The notes beneath the pieces are model-generated. The model saw only the letters and a list, made by a program, of their open reading frames with translations. It did not search any database and was not told the origin of the DNA. 64,000 nucleotides of DNA from an uncultured Prevotella sp. (GTDB taxonomy: Bacteria > Bacteroidota > Bacteroidia > Bacteroidales > Bacteroidaceae): the NCBI GenBank assembly GCA_905236875.1, contig CAJOQT010000108.1, forward strand, positions 17,828 to 81,827, read 5' to 3'. This document shows, in pieces, positions 25,384 through 35,592 of the stretch. How positions within the stretch are numbered: the first letter of the stretch is position 1; each line of letters opens with the position of its first letter. The translations under genes were made by a program, and so were the position numbers.

Positions 25384-27554
25384 GTAAGTTTGACAGTGAG
25401 AAAGTGATGCCGCGCTACTTCATTATTGCTGTAGTGCTGACGGTGATAGGTTTTGCCATCCTGGGCAAGGCCCTCTACATCATGACTGCCAAAAAAGAAT
25501 ATTGGACGGAGGTGGCTGACCGGCTGAAGCGCGACAGCGTCAGTGTGAAACCAGCACGCGGTAACATTTTGAGTTGTGATGGTCAGTTGATGGCCACATC
25601 AATACCGGAATATAAGATCTACATGGACTTTCAGGCTTCAGCCTTTGAGAAAGACTCTCTCTGGTTGGCTAAACTCGATTCTGTTTGTGAAGGACTGAGC
25701 AGGATTTTCCCAAGTAGGACAGCCGCGGAATTCAGGCAGAGTCTGGAAGAGGGCCGACACAAAGTCAACAAGAACGGTTCTGTGGGTGCCCGTCATTGGG
25801 CCATCTGGCCACGACGCATTGACTATAATACCTACATAGAGGTAGGGAAGTTGCCTTTCTTGAATATGTCAAAGTATAAGAGTGGCTTCCATGAAGAGAT
25901 GTTCAACGCCCGGCGTCGTCCGTTCACTTCGTTGGCCTTACGTACCATCGGTGGAATGTATGGTGCCAAAGACTCTGCCTATTATGGACTGGAATTGTCT
26001 TACGACTCTATTCTTCGTGGCACACCAGGTATTACCGGTCGTCGTAAGATTTTGAATAAATACATGAACATTCCTGTGAAGATGCCCATTGACGGCGGTG
26101 ATATCGTAACAACCATTGATGTGAACATGCAGGACCTGGCAGAGCGTGCGCTGCTTGACATGCTGAAAAGTCCGCAGGTGAACGGTGATATGGGCGTGGC
26201 GATTCTCATGGAAGTGAAGACTGGTGATGTAAAGGCTATTGTCAATATGATCAAGAATGAGAATGGACAATACATAGAAGCCGTTAACTCGGCCATCAGC
26301 TACCGTTGTGAACCTGGTTCTGTCTTCAAAACAGCCAGTTTCCTTGTTGCTCTCGACGACGGTGTCGTAGATACTACCTATCGTATAGAGACAGGCTCTG
26401 GAGTCTATCACATGCATGGCCGCGACATGAAAGACCATAACTGGCGTAATGGAGGATATCATAACATTTCACTGCCGCGTGCCCTTGAAGTGAGTTCGAA
26501 CATTGGTGTCAGCCGTGTTATCGACGAACACTATGGTACGAATCCCGAAAAGTTCGTAGAAGGTCTCCGGCGGATTGGTATTGCCGAGAACCTGAACATC
26601 CCCCTTGTGGGTTATCTGCCACCAGTCATCCGCATGCCGAGAAAAAATAAACGTGGTCAGTATGAGAACTGGAGCAAGACAGCTCTTCCTTGGATGTCAA
26701 TAGGTTATGAGACGCAGATTGCTCCTATCAACACGGTAACCTTCTACAATGCCATTGCCAATAATGGCAAGATGATGCGCCCGCGTTTTGTCAAAAAGGT
26801 TATTAAGAATGGCGAGACGATAGCCGAATTCCCGCCAGAGGTAATCAAAGAGCACATTGCCAAGCCACAGACCATTAAGACTATGCAGACCATTCTGGAA
26901 CACGTCGTCAGTCAGGGCCTTGGAAAGAAAGCGGGTTCTCGTTCCTTCAAGGTCGCTGGAAAGACAGGCACGGCACAGGTGGCCGACCAGTATGGCGGCT
27001 ACCATTCTGGTATTACGCGATACTGGCTGTCGTTTGCCGGTTATTTCCCAGCCGACGATCCACGTTATACCTGTATCGTTTGTATCAAGAAGTCTGGTCT
27101 GCCCGCTTCGGGTGGTGGCATGAGCGGTGTGGTATTCCACCATATTGCCGAGGGCGTGATGGCCCGTTACCTCAAGTTAAGCGTAGAGGATGCCCATGAT
27201 ACAACGTCCGTCGTCATACCTGACGTCAAGAACGGTGACTTGGTTGCCGCCGACTTCGTACTTGAACAACTGGGTGTCAAAACCAACAGGGGATGGAACG
27301 GTGAAGTAGCTACAGGTAATCCCATTTGGGGAAATGCCGTACGTAACAGGAATGGAGTAAGTATGAGTCCTACGAAAATAGCCGCCAACATCATGCCAGA
27401 CGTTATCGGCATGGGGGCACGTGATGCTGTCTATCTACTGGAAAGCAAAGGTCTGAAGGTGAAACTCAACGGACGAGGAAAGGTCCAGACACAAAGCGTG
27501 GCATACGGCAAAGTGATTGACAAGGGAGGCACCTGTATTTTGACATTAAACTAA
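25380..27554 (+). CDS. ftsI: Septal peptidoglycan transpeptidase FtsI (PBP3) with PASTA domains
   Basis: 724 residues. N-terminal membrane anchor (IIAVVLTVIGFAILGKALYI), dimerisation domain, then a transpeptidase with SxxK in PGSVFKTA (~residue 312), SxN in SSNIG (~370) and KTG in AGKTGTAQ (~527). Two PASTA-like units form the C-terminus (from about VVIPDVKNGDLVAADFVL and IMPDVIGMGARDAVYLL). It crosslinks septal murein with FtsW. PASTA tails on FtsI are common in Bacteroidetes, unlike E. coli. Confidence 0.96.
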   Translation: MSKFDSEKVMPRYFIIAVVLTVIGFAILGKALYIMTAKKEYWTEVADRLKRDSVSVKPARGNILSCDGQLMATSIPEYKIYMDFQASAFEKDSLWLAKLDSVCEGLSRIFPSRTAAEFRQSLEEGRHKVNKNGSVGARHWAIWPRRIDYNTYIEVGKLPFLNMSKYKSGFHEEMFNARRRPFTSLALRTIGGMYGAKDSAYYGLELSYDSILRGTPGITGRRKILNKYMNIPVKMPIDGGDIVTTIDVNMQDLAERALLDMLKSPQVNGDMGVAILMEVKTGDVKAIVNMIKNENGQYIEAVNSAISYRCEPGSVFKTASFLVALDDGVVDTTYRIETGSGVYHMHGRDMKDHNWRNGGYHNISLPRALEVSSNIGVSRVIDEHYGTNPEKFVEGLRRIGIAENLNIPLVGYLPPVIRMPRKNKRGQYENWSKTALPWMSIGYETQIAPINTVTFYNAIANNGKMMRPRFVKKVIKNGETIAEFPPEVIKEHIAKPQTIKTMQTILEHVVSQGLGKKAGSRSFKVAGKTGTAQVADQYGGYHSGITRYWLSFAGYFPADDPRYTCIVCIKKSGLPASGGGMSGVVFHHIAEGVMARYLKLSVEDAHDTTSVVIPDVKNGDLVAADFVLEQLGVKTNRGWNGEVATGNPIWGNAVRNRNGVSMSPTKIAANIMPDVIGMGARDAVYLLESKGLKVKLNGRGKVQTQSVAYGKVIDKGGTCILTLN

Positions 27555-27581
27555 GTATATAATATATAATAAGGTATAGGT

Positions 27582-29054
27582 ATGAAACTTCGCGAACTGC
27601 TCAAGAACATCAAGCCCGTTAGCATACAGGGCGATACCGACATCGATATTACAGGCATCAATATCGACTCGCGACGTATAGAGAAAGGACATCTGTTTGT
27701 AGCTATCAAGGGTACACAGACAGACGGTCATCAGTATATTCCCAAGGCCTTGGAGCAGGGAGCTGCCGCCATTCTCTGTGAAAATCTGTTGTGGCAGGAA
27801 AAATATTCGGTTTCTCCTTCCGTGTCTATTATACAGGTAGTGTCAACAGAGAGCGCAGTCGGACCTGTCGCGACGCAGTTTTATGGTGATCCCTCAAGAA
27901 AGCTGAAGTTGGTGGGCGTGACGGGAACGAATGGCAAGACAACCATCGCTACCTTATTGTTTCACATGTTCCGTAAGTTTGGTTACAAATGTGGTTTATT
28001 GTCAACTGTATGCAACTACATCGAAGATGAGGCGTTGCCAACAACTCACACCACTCCTGATCCCATTGAATTGAACAACCTGTTGGCACGTATGGTTAAT
28101 GCCGGCTGTGAATATGCTTTCATGGAATGTTCGAGTCATGCCATTCAGCAACAGCGTATCGGTGGGCTCAAGTTTGTTGGCGGGCTGTTTACTAATTTGA
28201 CACGAGACCATCTGGACTACCATAAGACCTTTGAAAACTACCGCGATGCAAAAAAAATGTTCTTCGACGGTCTCGGCAAGGATGCTTTTGCCATTATTAA
28301 TGCCGATGACAAGAACGGGCTGTTTATGGTACAGAACTGCAAGGCGCAGGTGAAAACTTATTCTACTCGTACCCTCGCAGACTTCAAGGCACGTATCATA
28401 GAGTGTCACTTCGAGGGTATGTATCTGGATATTAACGGTCGTGAGGTCGGTGTGCAGTTCATCGGTAAGTTTAATGTCAGCAACCTGCTGGCTGTGTATG
28501 GTGCGGCAGTCATGCTGGGTAAGCAGCCAGAGGATATTCTTGTGATCCTCAGTACACTGAAAAGCGTCAGTGGGAGACTGGAGCCGGTTCACTCACCAGA
28601 CGGTGTGACCGCCATTGTAGATTATGCCCACACGCCCGATGCCTTGGAAAATGTGCTCAATGCCATTCATGAAGTTCTTGACGGTAAGGGTGGACAAGTC
28701 ATCACTGTCTGTGGTGCAGGCGGTAACCGCGACAAGGGCAAACGTCCTCTGATGGCACAGGAAGCTGTCAAACAAAGTGACAAGGTCATCATCACCAGCG
28801 ACAATCCTCGTTTCGAAGAACCACAGGACATTATCAACGACATGCTGGCAGGTCTCAATGCCCAGCAGATGAAGAAGGTATTGAGCATCACAGATCGTCG
28901 TGAGGCCATACGAACGGCAGTCATGCTGGCAAAGAAGGGTGATGTTATCCTCATCGCTGGAAAGGGGCATGAGGATTATCAGGAGATAAAAGGTGTAAAA
29001 CACCACTTTGACGATAAGGAGGTGGTACGTGAATGCTTCTCATTGGACAATTGA
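27582..29054 (+). CDS. murE: UDP-MurNAc-L-Ala-D-Glu:meso-diaminopimelate ligase
   Basis: 490 residues. Mur ligase order: N-terminal UDP-binding domain ([17 protein letters not shown]), ATP-binding central domain ([18 protein letters not shown]; carbamylated-lysine region around DHLDYHKT) and C-terminal domain with [10 protein letters not shown]. The DNPR motif is diagnostic of meso-diaminopimelate rather than lysine addition, so this organism should have a DAP-type wall. It is spaced 27 bp from ftsI. Confidence 0.97.
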   Translation: MKLRELLKNIKPVSIQGDTDIDITGINIDSRRIEKGHLFVAIKGTQTDGHQYIPKALEQGAAAILCENLLWQEKYSVSPSVSIIQVVSTESAVGPVATQFYGDPSRKLKLVGVTGTNGKTTIATLLFHMFRKFGYKCGLLSTVCNYIEDEALPTTHTTPDPIELNNLLARMVNAGCEYAFMECSSHAIQQQRIGGLKFVGGLFTNLTRDHLDYHKTFENYRDAKKMFFDGLGKDAFAIINADDKNGLFMVQNCKAQVKTYSTRTLADFKARIIECHFEGMYLDINGREVGVQFIGKFNVSNLLAVYGAAVMLGKQPEDILVILSTLKSVSGRLEPVHSPDGVTAIVDYAHTPDALENVLNAIHEVLDGKGGQVITVCGAGGNRDKGKRPLMAQEAVKQSDKVIITSDNPRFEEPQDIINDMLAGLNAQQMKKVLSITDRREAIRTAVMLAKKGDVILIAGKGHEDYQEIKGVKHHFDDKEVVRECFSLDN

Positions 29055-29101
29055 ACTATTTCACTATTGGACAATTAAATCGGGAAATCTAACTTGTAAA
29101 T

Positions 29102-30376
29102 ATGTTATACTATTTTTTCAGATACTTAGAAGAATTTGATATTCCAGGTGCCCATATCTGGAGTTATATATCGTTTCGCTCACTGCTTGCCCTTATTCTG
29201 TCTTTGATGATTTCGGCATGGTTTGGTGAGAAGTTCATCAAGTGGATGAAACGCAGGAATATTTCCGAGACAGCACGTGATACAAACATCGATCCTTTTG
29301 GTGTGGAGAAGAAGGGCGTGCCGACGATGGGTGGTATCATCATCATGGTTTCCATCCTCATCCCGGTTCTTCTGCTGGGCCGTATGCGTAATATCTACCT
29401 CCTGCTCATGATTGGAACGACGATATGGCTGGGCTTCCTGGGCTTTCTGGATGACTATATCAAGATTTTCCGGCTGAAGAAAGACGGATTGAAAGGTAAG
29501 TATAAGATAGTAGGACAGGTGAGCATTGGTTTTATAGTAGGATTAGTGCTATGGTTGAGTCCCGATGTGGTGGTTCGTGAAAATGTTTCACTCCCTCAAC
29601 AAGATAATCAGGAGATAGTAGTCAAGCATAAGTCGGAAGCAGTAAAGTCGTTACAAACCACTATTCCGTTTATCAAGAACCACAACCTGAACTACTCAAG
29701 CCTCATGTCGTTCTGCGGCAAATACAAGGTGGCTGCCGGCTGGGTGCTTTTTGTCATCATGACGATTCTGGTGGTTACTGCAGTGTCGAATGGTGCGAAC
29801 CTCAACGACGGTATGGACGGCATGTGTGCAGGCAATTCGGCGATAATCGGCGTGGCACTCGTTATTTTGGCATACGTATCGGCTCACATCGGCTATGCTG
29901 CCTATTTTGACATCATGTATATACCAGGCTCGCAGGAATTGGTGGTATTCCTCAGTGCCTTTATTGGTGCCATGATCGGCTTCTTATGGTACAATGCCTA
30001 CCCGGCACAGGTTTTCATGGGCGATACCGGCTCTCTAATGATAGGCGGCATTATCGGTGTCTGTGCCATCATCATCCACAAGGAGTTGCTGTTGCCGTTG
30101 CTTTGTGGTATATTCTTTTTGGAGAGTCTTAGTGTCATCATACAAACCCAGTGGTTTAAACTGATGAAAAAGAAAGGCAAACGTGTGCGTGTGTTCAGAT
30201 CGACACCCATCCACGATAATTTCCGAAGACTCGATTCGCAGCTGGATCAGACATCAACCTACGTGTTAAAGGGCTGGCCCCACCGTCCGTTCCATGAGTC
30301 AAAGATTACCATTCGTTTCTGGATTGTAACCATTATATTAGCAGCATTGACCATTATCACACTCAAGATAAGATGA
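29102..30376 (+). CDS. mraY: Phospho-MurNAc-pentapeptide transferase MraY
   Basis: 424 residues with about ten membrane segments. GFLDDYIKIFRLKKDGLKG, NLNDGMDGMCAG (catalytic Asp) and STPIHDNFRRL are the conserved cytoplasmic motifs. It links the Park nucleotide to undecaprenyl phosphate, forming lipid I. It is longer than the E. coli enzyme because of an extra loop of about 40-50 residues (about residues 155-205, containing KHKSEAVKSLQ), a feature I associate with Bacteroidetes MraY. It overlaps murD by four bases. Confidence 0.96.
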   Translation: MLYYFFRYLEEFDIPGAHIWSYISFRSLLALILSLMISAWFGEKFIKWMKRRNISETARDTNIDPFGVEKKGVPTMGGIIIMVSILIPVLLLGRMRNIYLLLMIGTTIWLGFLGFLDDYIKIFRLKKDGLKGKYKIVGQVSIGFIVGLVLWLSPDVVVRENVSLPQQDNQEIVVKHKSEAVKSLQTTIPFIKNHNLNYSSLMSFCGKYKVAAGWVLFVIMTILVVTAVSNGANLNDGMDGMCAGNSAIIGVALVILAYVSAHIGYAAYFDIMYIPGSQELVVFLSAFIGAMIGFLWYNAYPAQVFMGDTGSLMIGGIIGVCAIIIHKELLLPLLCGIFFLESLSVIIQTQWFKLMKKKGKRVRVFRSTPIHDNFRRLDSQLDQTSTYVLKGWPHRPFHESKITIRFWIVTIILAALTIITLKIR

Positions 30377-31707
30377 ACAAGAGAATCGTTATATTAGGAG
30401 CTGGCGAAAGTGGCGCAGGAGCGGCCGTCTTAGCTCAAAAAGAAGGTTTCGACGTGTTTGTTTCAGACATGTCAAAGATTCATGACCGCTATAAACAACA
30501 ACTCGATAGCCATCATATCGCCTGGGAAGAAGAACAGCATACCGAGGAATTCATTCTCAATGCTGATGAGATTATTAAGAGTCCGGGTATTCCTGATACG
30601 GCTCCTGTTGTGGTTAAGGCCAAGGCACGTGGTATCAACATCATTAGCGAGATTGAGTTTGCTGGTCGTTATACCACGTCGAAGATGATTTGTATCACGG
30701 GTTCCAATGGTAAAACGACTACAACCAGTCTTATCTACCATATTTTCAAGGCAGCTGGCTACGATGCCGGTTTGGCGGGTAACATCGGAAACTCTTTGGC
30801 ACTACAGGTGGCTGAGGAACCCCACGAGTACTATATCATTGAATTGAGTTCATTCCAGCTCGACAATATGTATGACTTCCGGGCCAATATAGCCATATTG
30901 CTCAACATTACTCCAGACCATTTGGACCGTTATGACAACTGCATGCAGAACTATGTTGATTCCAAGATGCGTATCATCCAGAACCAGACGCCACAGGATG
31001 CCTTTATCTATTGGAATGACGACCCTGTCATAAAACGGGAACTGGAGAAATATGACATCAAAGCCATCAGGTATCCGTTTTCTGAACTGAAGGAAAAAGG
31101 ATCGATTGGCTACATTGAGGAGGGACAATATGTCATCGAAAAGCCGGAGCCGTTCAACATGGAACAGGAGCAGCTCAGCCTGACAGGCAAACATAATATC
31201 TACAACTCATTGGCGGCCGGTATTGCTACCAATATTGCCGGTATCAAGAAAGAAGTGATACGCAAGAGTCTTAGTGACTTCCCCGGAGTGGAACATCGGT
31301 TGGAGAAAGTATGTGTTGTACGTGGCGTACAGTATGTCAACGACTCGAAAGCCACCAATGTTGATGCCTGTTGGTATGCTTTGGAGTCAATGAGGACGAA
31401 AGTGGTGCTTATTATCGGCGGCAAGGACAAAGGAAATGATTATGGCCCCATCAAGCCGTTGATACAGGAGAAGTGTTCGGCCCTCGTCTATTTGGGTGCA
31501 GACAACCGGAAACTGCACGATAACTTCGATCAAATGGGCATCCCTGTCAGAGACACCCACTCCATGCGTGAGTGTATAGAAGCCTGCTATGAGCTGGCTA
31601 AGCCAGGTGAAACCGTACTGCTGTCTCCCTGCTGTGCGTCGTTCGACCTCTTTAAGAATATGGAGGACCGTGGCGAACAGTTCAAGGAACTGGTAAGAAA
31701 TCTTTAA
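30373..31707 (+). CDS. murD: UDP-MurNAc-L-Ala:D-glutamate ligase
   Basis: 444 residues. A Rossmann-like start (VILGAGESGAGAAVLA), ATP loop ITGSNGKTTTTSLIYH, then NITPDHLDRYDN and YVNDSKATNVDA, as in MurD. It adds D-Glu to UDP-MurNAc-L-Ala. Start and upstream stop overlap (ATGA), so it is coupled to mraY. The following 48-bp spacer to ftsW is largely a period-9 word array (31715-31742). Confidence 0.96.
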   Translation: MNKRIVILGAGESGAGAAVLAQKEGFDVFVSDMSKIHDRYKQQLDSHHIAWEEEQHTEEFILNADEIIKSPGIPDTAPVVVKAKARGINIISEIEFAGRYTTSKMICITGSNGKTTTTSLIYHIFKAAGYDAGLAGNIGNSLALQVAEEPHEYYIIELSSFQLDNMYDFRANIAILLNITPDHLDRYDNCMQNYVDSKMRIIQNQTPQDAFIYWNDDPVIKRELEKYDIKAIRYPFSELKEKGSIGYIEEGQYVIEKPEPFNMEQEQLSLTGKHNIYNSLAAGIATNIAGIKKEVIRKSLSDFPGVEHRLEKVCVVRGVQYVNDSKATNVDACWYALESMRTKVVLIIGGKDKGNDYGPIKPLIQEKCSALVYLGADNRKLHDNFDQMGIPVRDTHSMRECIEACYELAKPGETVLLSPCCASFDLFKNMEDRGEQFKELVRNL

Positions 31708-31714
31708 TTTACCC

Positions 31715-31742
31715 CATAAGGCCCATTAGTCCCATGTGCCAC
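31715..31742. repeat. Nonamer array between murD and ftsW
   Basis: Three copies of a 9-nt unit beginning CCCAT (CCCATAAGG, CCCATTAGT and a third) in the spacer. A related array with the same CCCAT word lies at 34159-34188. Confidence 0.65.
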
Positions 31743-31755
31743 ACAAGAAAGAATA

Positions 31756-33018
31756 ATGAATAAAAGAATAGGAAATATCTTCAAAGGAGACAAGGTCATC
31801 TGGATGGTGTTCTTCTTCCTCTGCATGATCAGTATCGTTGAGGTGTTCTCTGCCTCTTCCGGTCTGACATACAAAAGCCATGATTTCATCTCTCCGATAT
31901 TGAAGCATACGGGAACCATTGCGATGGGACTCTTCATTGCCGTGGTCACCCTGAATATTCCCTGCAAATACTTCAAACTGATGACACCCTTCCTGTTGCT
32001 GATTTCAATTATCACGCTGTTGTGGGTACTGATGGGAGGAGAGACCATCAATGGGGCTAACCGAGTGATTGAGATACCAGGCTTTACTTTCCAGCCTTCC
32101 GAGATTGCCAAAGGCACGCTGATTCTGGCTGAAGCCCAGATACTCAGTGCTATGCAACGGGAGAATGGTGCCGACAAGGATGCTTTCAAATATATACTCT
32201 GGATTGCATTACCAATCACATTCCTCATCGGACTGGAGAACCTCTCGACAGCAGCCATGCTATTTGGTGTCGTTATCTTGATGATGTTTGTCGGACGTGT
32301 GCCCTACAAACAGATAGGCAAGCTGGTAGGAGTTATTGCTGCATGTGCGGCAACAGGTTTGTTGCTCATTATGTTGGTCGGTCATGCCGAGACACCAGAA
32401 GAGGCGAAACTGTCCAAGACCGAAACTGTTGACAAGCAGAAGCAAAAGAGCAAGATAGAGAAGCTGTTTCACCGTGCTGACACTTGGAAGGGGCGCATCC
32501 TGAACTTCGGAAAAGGCGAGGTTTCACCTCGTGACTATGATCTTGACAAGGATGCCCAGGTGGCTCATGCTAACATTGCCATTGTGTCGAGTGGTATTAT
32601 CGGAAAGGGTCCGGGTAAGTCGGTAGAACGTGACTTCCTGTCACAGGCCTTTTCTGACTTCATCTACGCTATCATTGTCGAGGAGTTGGGTATTATAGGT
32701 GCAGCCTTTGTTGTGTTGCTTTATATCATCCTGCTTTATAGGGCTGCGCGTATTGCCAGCCGGTGCGAGAACAACTTTCCTGCATTACTGGCTATGGGGC
32801 TGGGCCTGCTTCTGGTCGTGCAGGCCGTGTTCAATATGATGGTCGCCGTCGGACTTGCTCCTGTAACTGGACAGCCCCTGCCACTTATTTCGAAAGGTGG
32901 TACTTCTACCATCATCAACTGTGCCTATATAGGCGCGATTTTGAGTGTCAGTCGTTCTGCAAAGGTGCGTAGTGATAAAAAAGAACAGGTAAAATTGGCA
33001 GAATCGACAGAAATTTAG
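31756..33018 (+). CDS. ftsW: Septal peptidoglycan glycosyltransferase FtsW
   Basis: 420 residues with about ten membrane segments, SEDS family. ANRVIEIPGFTFQPSEIAKG and the C-terminal PVTGQPLPLISKGGTS are signature stretches. The large extracytoplasmic loop (about residues 210-285) carries HANIAIVSSGIIGKGPGKS. It polymerises lipid II at the septum with FtsI. TAATTTTG, a -7 box (33019-33026), begins just after its stop and may drive murG. Confidence 0.96.
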   Translation: MNKRIGNIFKGDKVIWMVFFFLCMISIVEVFSASSGLTYKSHDFISPILKHTGTIAMGLFIAVVTLNIPCKYFKLMTPFLLLISIITLLWVLMGGETINGANRVIEIPGFTFQPSEIAKGTLILAEAQILSAMQRENGADKDAFKYILWIALPITFLIGLENLSTAAMLFGVVILMMFVGRVPYKQIGKLVGVIAACAATGLLLIMLVGHAETPEEAKLSKTETVDKQKQKSKIEKLFHRADTWKGRILNFGKGEVSPRDYDLDKDAQVAHANIAIVSSGIIGKGPGKSVERDFLSQAFSDFIYAIIVEELGIIGAAFVVLLYIILLYRAARIASRCENNFPALLAMGLGLLLVVQAVFNMMVAVGLAPVTGQPLPLISKGGTSTIINCAYIGAILSVSRSAKVRSDKKEQVKLAESTEI

Positions 33019-33026
33019 TAATTTTG
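33019..33026 (+). promoter_or_regulatory. Possible internal promoter ahead of murG
   Basis: TAATTTTG matches TAnnTTTG in the 29-bp ftsW-murG spacer, 21 nt before the murG ATG. A -33 element would lie inside ftsW; I see no clean TTTG there. Confidence 0.4.
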
Positions 33027-33047
33027 CACTCCATATATAATTAAGGT

Positions 33048-34175
33048 ATGAGCGAGAGATTAAGAGTCATTATCAGCGGTGGCGGTACGGGAGGCCATAT
33101 TTTTCCGGCCGTATCCATAGCCAATGCCATCCGTGCCAAGTATCCTGACGCAGAGATTTTGTTTGTTGGGGCTTTGGGACGTATGGAGATGCAGCGTGTG
33201 CCTGCTGCTGGCTATGAAATAAAAGGCCTGCCGATTTGTGGCTTTGACCGTAAGAATCCGTTAAAAAACATCAAGGTTCTCTACAAGATATGGAAGAGCC
33301 AGCATATGGCCAAACAGATTATCAGACAATTCCGTCCTATGGTGGCTGTGGGCGTCGGCGGATATGCTAGTGGGCCGACATTGAATAAAGCTGCTGCTAT
33401 GGGTGTTCCCTGTCTCATTCAGGAGCAGAACAGCTATGCTGGCGTCACCAACAAGCTGTTGGCAAAGAAAGCAGAGAAAATCTGTGTGGCCTACGATGGT
33501 ATGGAACGTTTCTTCCCTGCAGAGAAGATTATCAAGACAGGCAATCCGGTACGTCAGGCATTATTGGAGACTACCATCTCACGTGAGGATGCCATCCGTT
33601 CGTTCGGCCTTGATCCACAGCGCAAGACTATCTTGCTGGTCGGCGGAAGCCTTGGGGCCCGTACCGTCAATGAGAGCATACTACAGCATCTTGATATGGT
33701 GCGTCAGAGCGAAGATCTTCAGTTCATCTGGCAGACCGGTAAGTATTATTATGCCGACATCAAAGCTCAATTATCATGTCTCGAAACTCCCATCACAAAT
33801 TTGGTGGTCACAGATTTTATCAGTGACATGGGAGCTGCCTATAAGGCTGCTGACCTTGTTATCAGTCGGGCAGGTGCCAGTAGCATCTCGGAATTCTGTC
33901 TCATCGGCAAGCCTGTCGTCCTCGTGCCCAGTCCAAATGTAGCTGAAGACCATCAGACAAAGAATGCACTGGCACTGGTCAACGTCGATGCTGCCTTGTA
34001 TGTTAAGGATGCTGACGCTCCGGCTCAGCTTCTTGAACTGGCCATCCGGACTGTACATGACGAGCAGAAACTCGCCTCTTTACATACAAACATCCTCAAG
34101 TTGGCATTGCCAGACTCTGCTGACATCATTGCAGATGAGGTCATCAAATTAGCTCACTCCCATACATCCCATTAG
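33048..34175 (+). CDS. murG: Lipid II synthase MurG
   Basis: 375 residues, GT-B fold. ISGGGTGGHIFPAVSIA is the N-terminal glycine-rich loop, GVGGYASGP follows, and the C-terminal domain shows SRAGASSISEFCLIGKPVVLVP (UDP-GlcNAc site). It transfers GlcNAc to lipid I. The last residues (LAHSHTSH) are encoded by a period-9 repeat array that continues to the murC start, so the native C-terminus may have been slightly altered. Confidence 0.96.
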   Translation: MSERLRVIISGGGTGGHIFPAVSIANAIRAKYPDAEILFVGALGRMEMQRVPAAGYEIKGLPICGFDRKNPLKNIKVLYKIWKSQHMAKQIIRQFRPMVAVGVGGYASGPTLNKAAAMGVPCLIQEQNSYAGVTNKLLAKKAEKICVAYDGMERFFPAEKIIKTGNPVRQALLETTISREDAIRSFGLDPQRKTILLVGGSLGARTVNESILQHLDMVRQSEDLQFIWQTGKYYYADIKAQLSCLETPITNLVVTDFISDMGAAYKAADLVISRAGASSISEFCLIGKPVVLVPSPNVAEDHQTKNALALVNVDAALYVKDADAPAQLLELAIRTVHDEQKLASLHTNILKLALPDSADIIADEVIKLAHSHTSH

Positions 34176-34190
34176 ACTCATCAGACACAT
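34159..34190. repeat. Nonamer array spanning murG 3' end and murC start
   Basis: Four degenerate 9-nt units (CCCATACAT, CCCATTAGA and two more) cover the last murG codons, its stop, the spacer and reach the murC ATG at 34189. Confidence 0.7.
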
Positions 34191-35565
34191 GGAAATAAAA
34201 GATATTCAAGCCGTATATTTTGTAGGTGCAGGTGGCATCGGCATGAGTGCTATCGCACGCTATTTCATCAGTCGTGGCATGGTGGTGGCAGGCTATGACA
34301 AGACCCCCAGCGACCTTACCCGTCAGCTGGAGAAGGAAGGCATGCTCATTCATTATCAGGAAGATGTCAATGAGATTCCTCACGTATGTCGTCAGCCACA
34401 GTCGTGTCTCGTTATCTATACGCCCGCCATTCCCGAAGAACACAAGGAACTGCAATATTTTCGCCAGAATGGTTTTGTGGTACAGAAACGTGCCCAGGTG
34501 TTGGGAACGTTGACTTGTCAGCATAAGGGACTTTGCGTGGCAGGCACTCATGGAAAGACCACTACTTCGACGATGTGTGCCCATATCATGCATCAAAGTC
34601 ATCTGGACTGCAACGCATTCCTGGGCGGCATTTCCAAGAACTACGGTACAAATTATATTCTTTCCGAGTCAGACTATGTGGTCATTGAGGCCGATGAGTT
34701 CGACCGTTCGTTCCACTGGCTCCATCCCTATATGACGGTTATCACTTCTACAGATCCTGACCATCTCGACATCTACGGCACCAAAGAGGCTTATCTGGAA
34801 AGCTTCCGTCACTATACGGAGCTTATCTGCCCGGGTGGAAACCTCATCATCCATCGTGGGCTGGAAATGAAAGAGCACCTGAAGAATGATGTGCGCCGCT
34901 ATGACTATGCGCTTGACGAGGGTGATTTCCATGCCGAGAACATCTGTATAGAGAATGGCGAGATAACGTTTGACTTCATCTCACCTATTGAGTCAGTCCA
35001 AAATATAGAGCTTGGTCAGCCTGTGCCTATCAATATTGAGAACGCCATCGCTGCCATGGCTATGGCTCAACTGGCAGGCTGCACAGCTGAAGAACTACGG
35101 TATGGTATGCGGACCTATGCCGGTGTTGAGCGTCGCTTCGACTTTAAGATCAAGAATGATAAGTTGGTCTTTTTGAGCGACTATGCCCACCATCCCAAGG
35201 AAATCTATCAGAGTGCCCGCAGCATCAGGGAACTTTATAAAGACCGTAGGATTACCGCTATCTTCCAGCCTCACCTCTATACCCGTACTCGTGACTTCTA
35301 CAAGGAGTTTGCCGAGGCGTTGAGCCTGCTGGACGAGGTGATATTAACTGAGATATACCCTGCCCGCGAGAAACCTATTGAAGGTGTCACGTCGCAGCTC
35401 ATCTATGACAATCTTGCATGTGGCGTTACCAAACAGATAATTCGTAAGGATGATGTGTTTGACTTTGTTAAAGGCCACAGTTTCGATGTATTAATCGTCC
35501 TTGGAGCCGGTGACCTTGACAACTATGTGCCGCAAATGGAAAAATTGTTGAATAATCAGATTTAA
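34189..35565 (+). CDS. murC: UDP-N-acetylmuramate:L-alanine ligase
   Basis: 458 residues. Rossmann start YFVGAGGIGMSAIARYF, ATP loop GTHGKTTTSTMCAHI, VIEADEFDRSF and the C-terminal YAHHPKEI with FQPHLYTRTRDF, all typical of MurC. It adds L-Ala to UDP-MurNAc, the first step of stem-peptide synthesis. Its start codon sits at the edge of the nonamer array; the spacer to ftsQ (35566-35592) is again heptamer-like (GTAAATT/GTAAACC). Confidence 0.96.
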   Translation: MEIKDIQAVYFVGAGGIGMSAIARYFISRGMVVAGYDKTPSDLTRQLEKEGMLIHYQEDVNEIPHVCRQPQSCLVIYTPAIPEEHKELQYFRQNGFVVQKRAQVLGTLTCQHKGLCVAGTHGKTTTSTMCAHIMHQSHLDCNAFLGGISKNYGTNYILSESDYVVIEADEFDRSFHWLHPYMTVITSTDPDHLDIYGTKEAYLESFRHYTELICPGGNLIIHRGLEMKEHLKNDVRRYDYALDEGDFHAENICIENGEITFDFISPIESVQNIELGQPVPINIENAIAAMAMAQLAGCTAEELRYGMRTYAGVERRFDFKIKNDKLVFLSDYAHHPKEIYQSARSIRELYKDRRITAIFQPHLYTRTRDFYKEFAEALSLLDEVILTEIYPAREKPIEGVTSQLIYDNLACGVTKQIIRKDDVFDFVKGHSFDVLIVLGAGDLDNYVPQMEKLLNNQI

Positions 35566-35592
35566 ATAGATAATTTGTAAATTGTAAACCCC

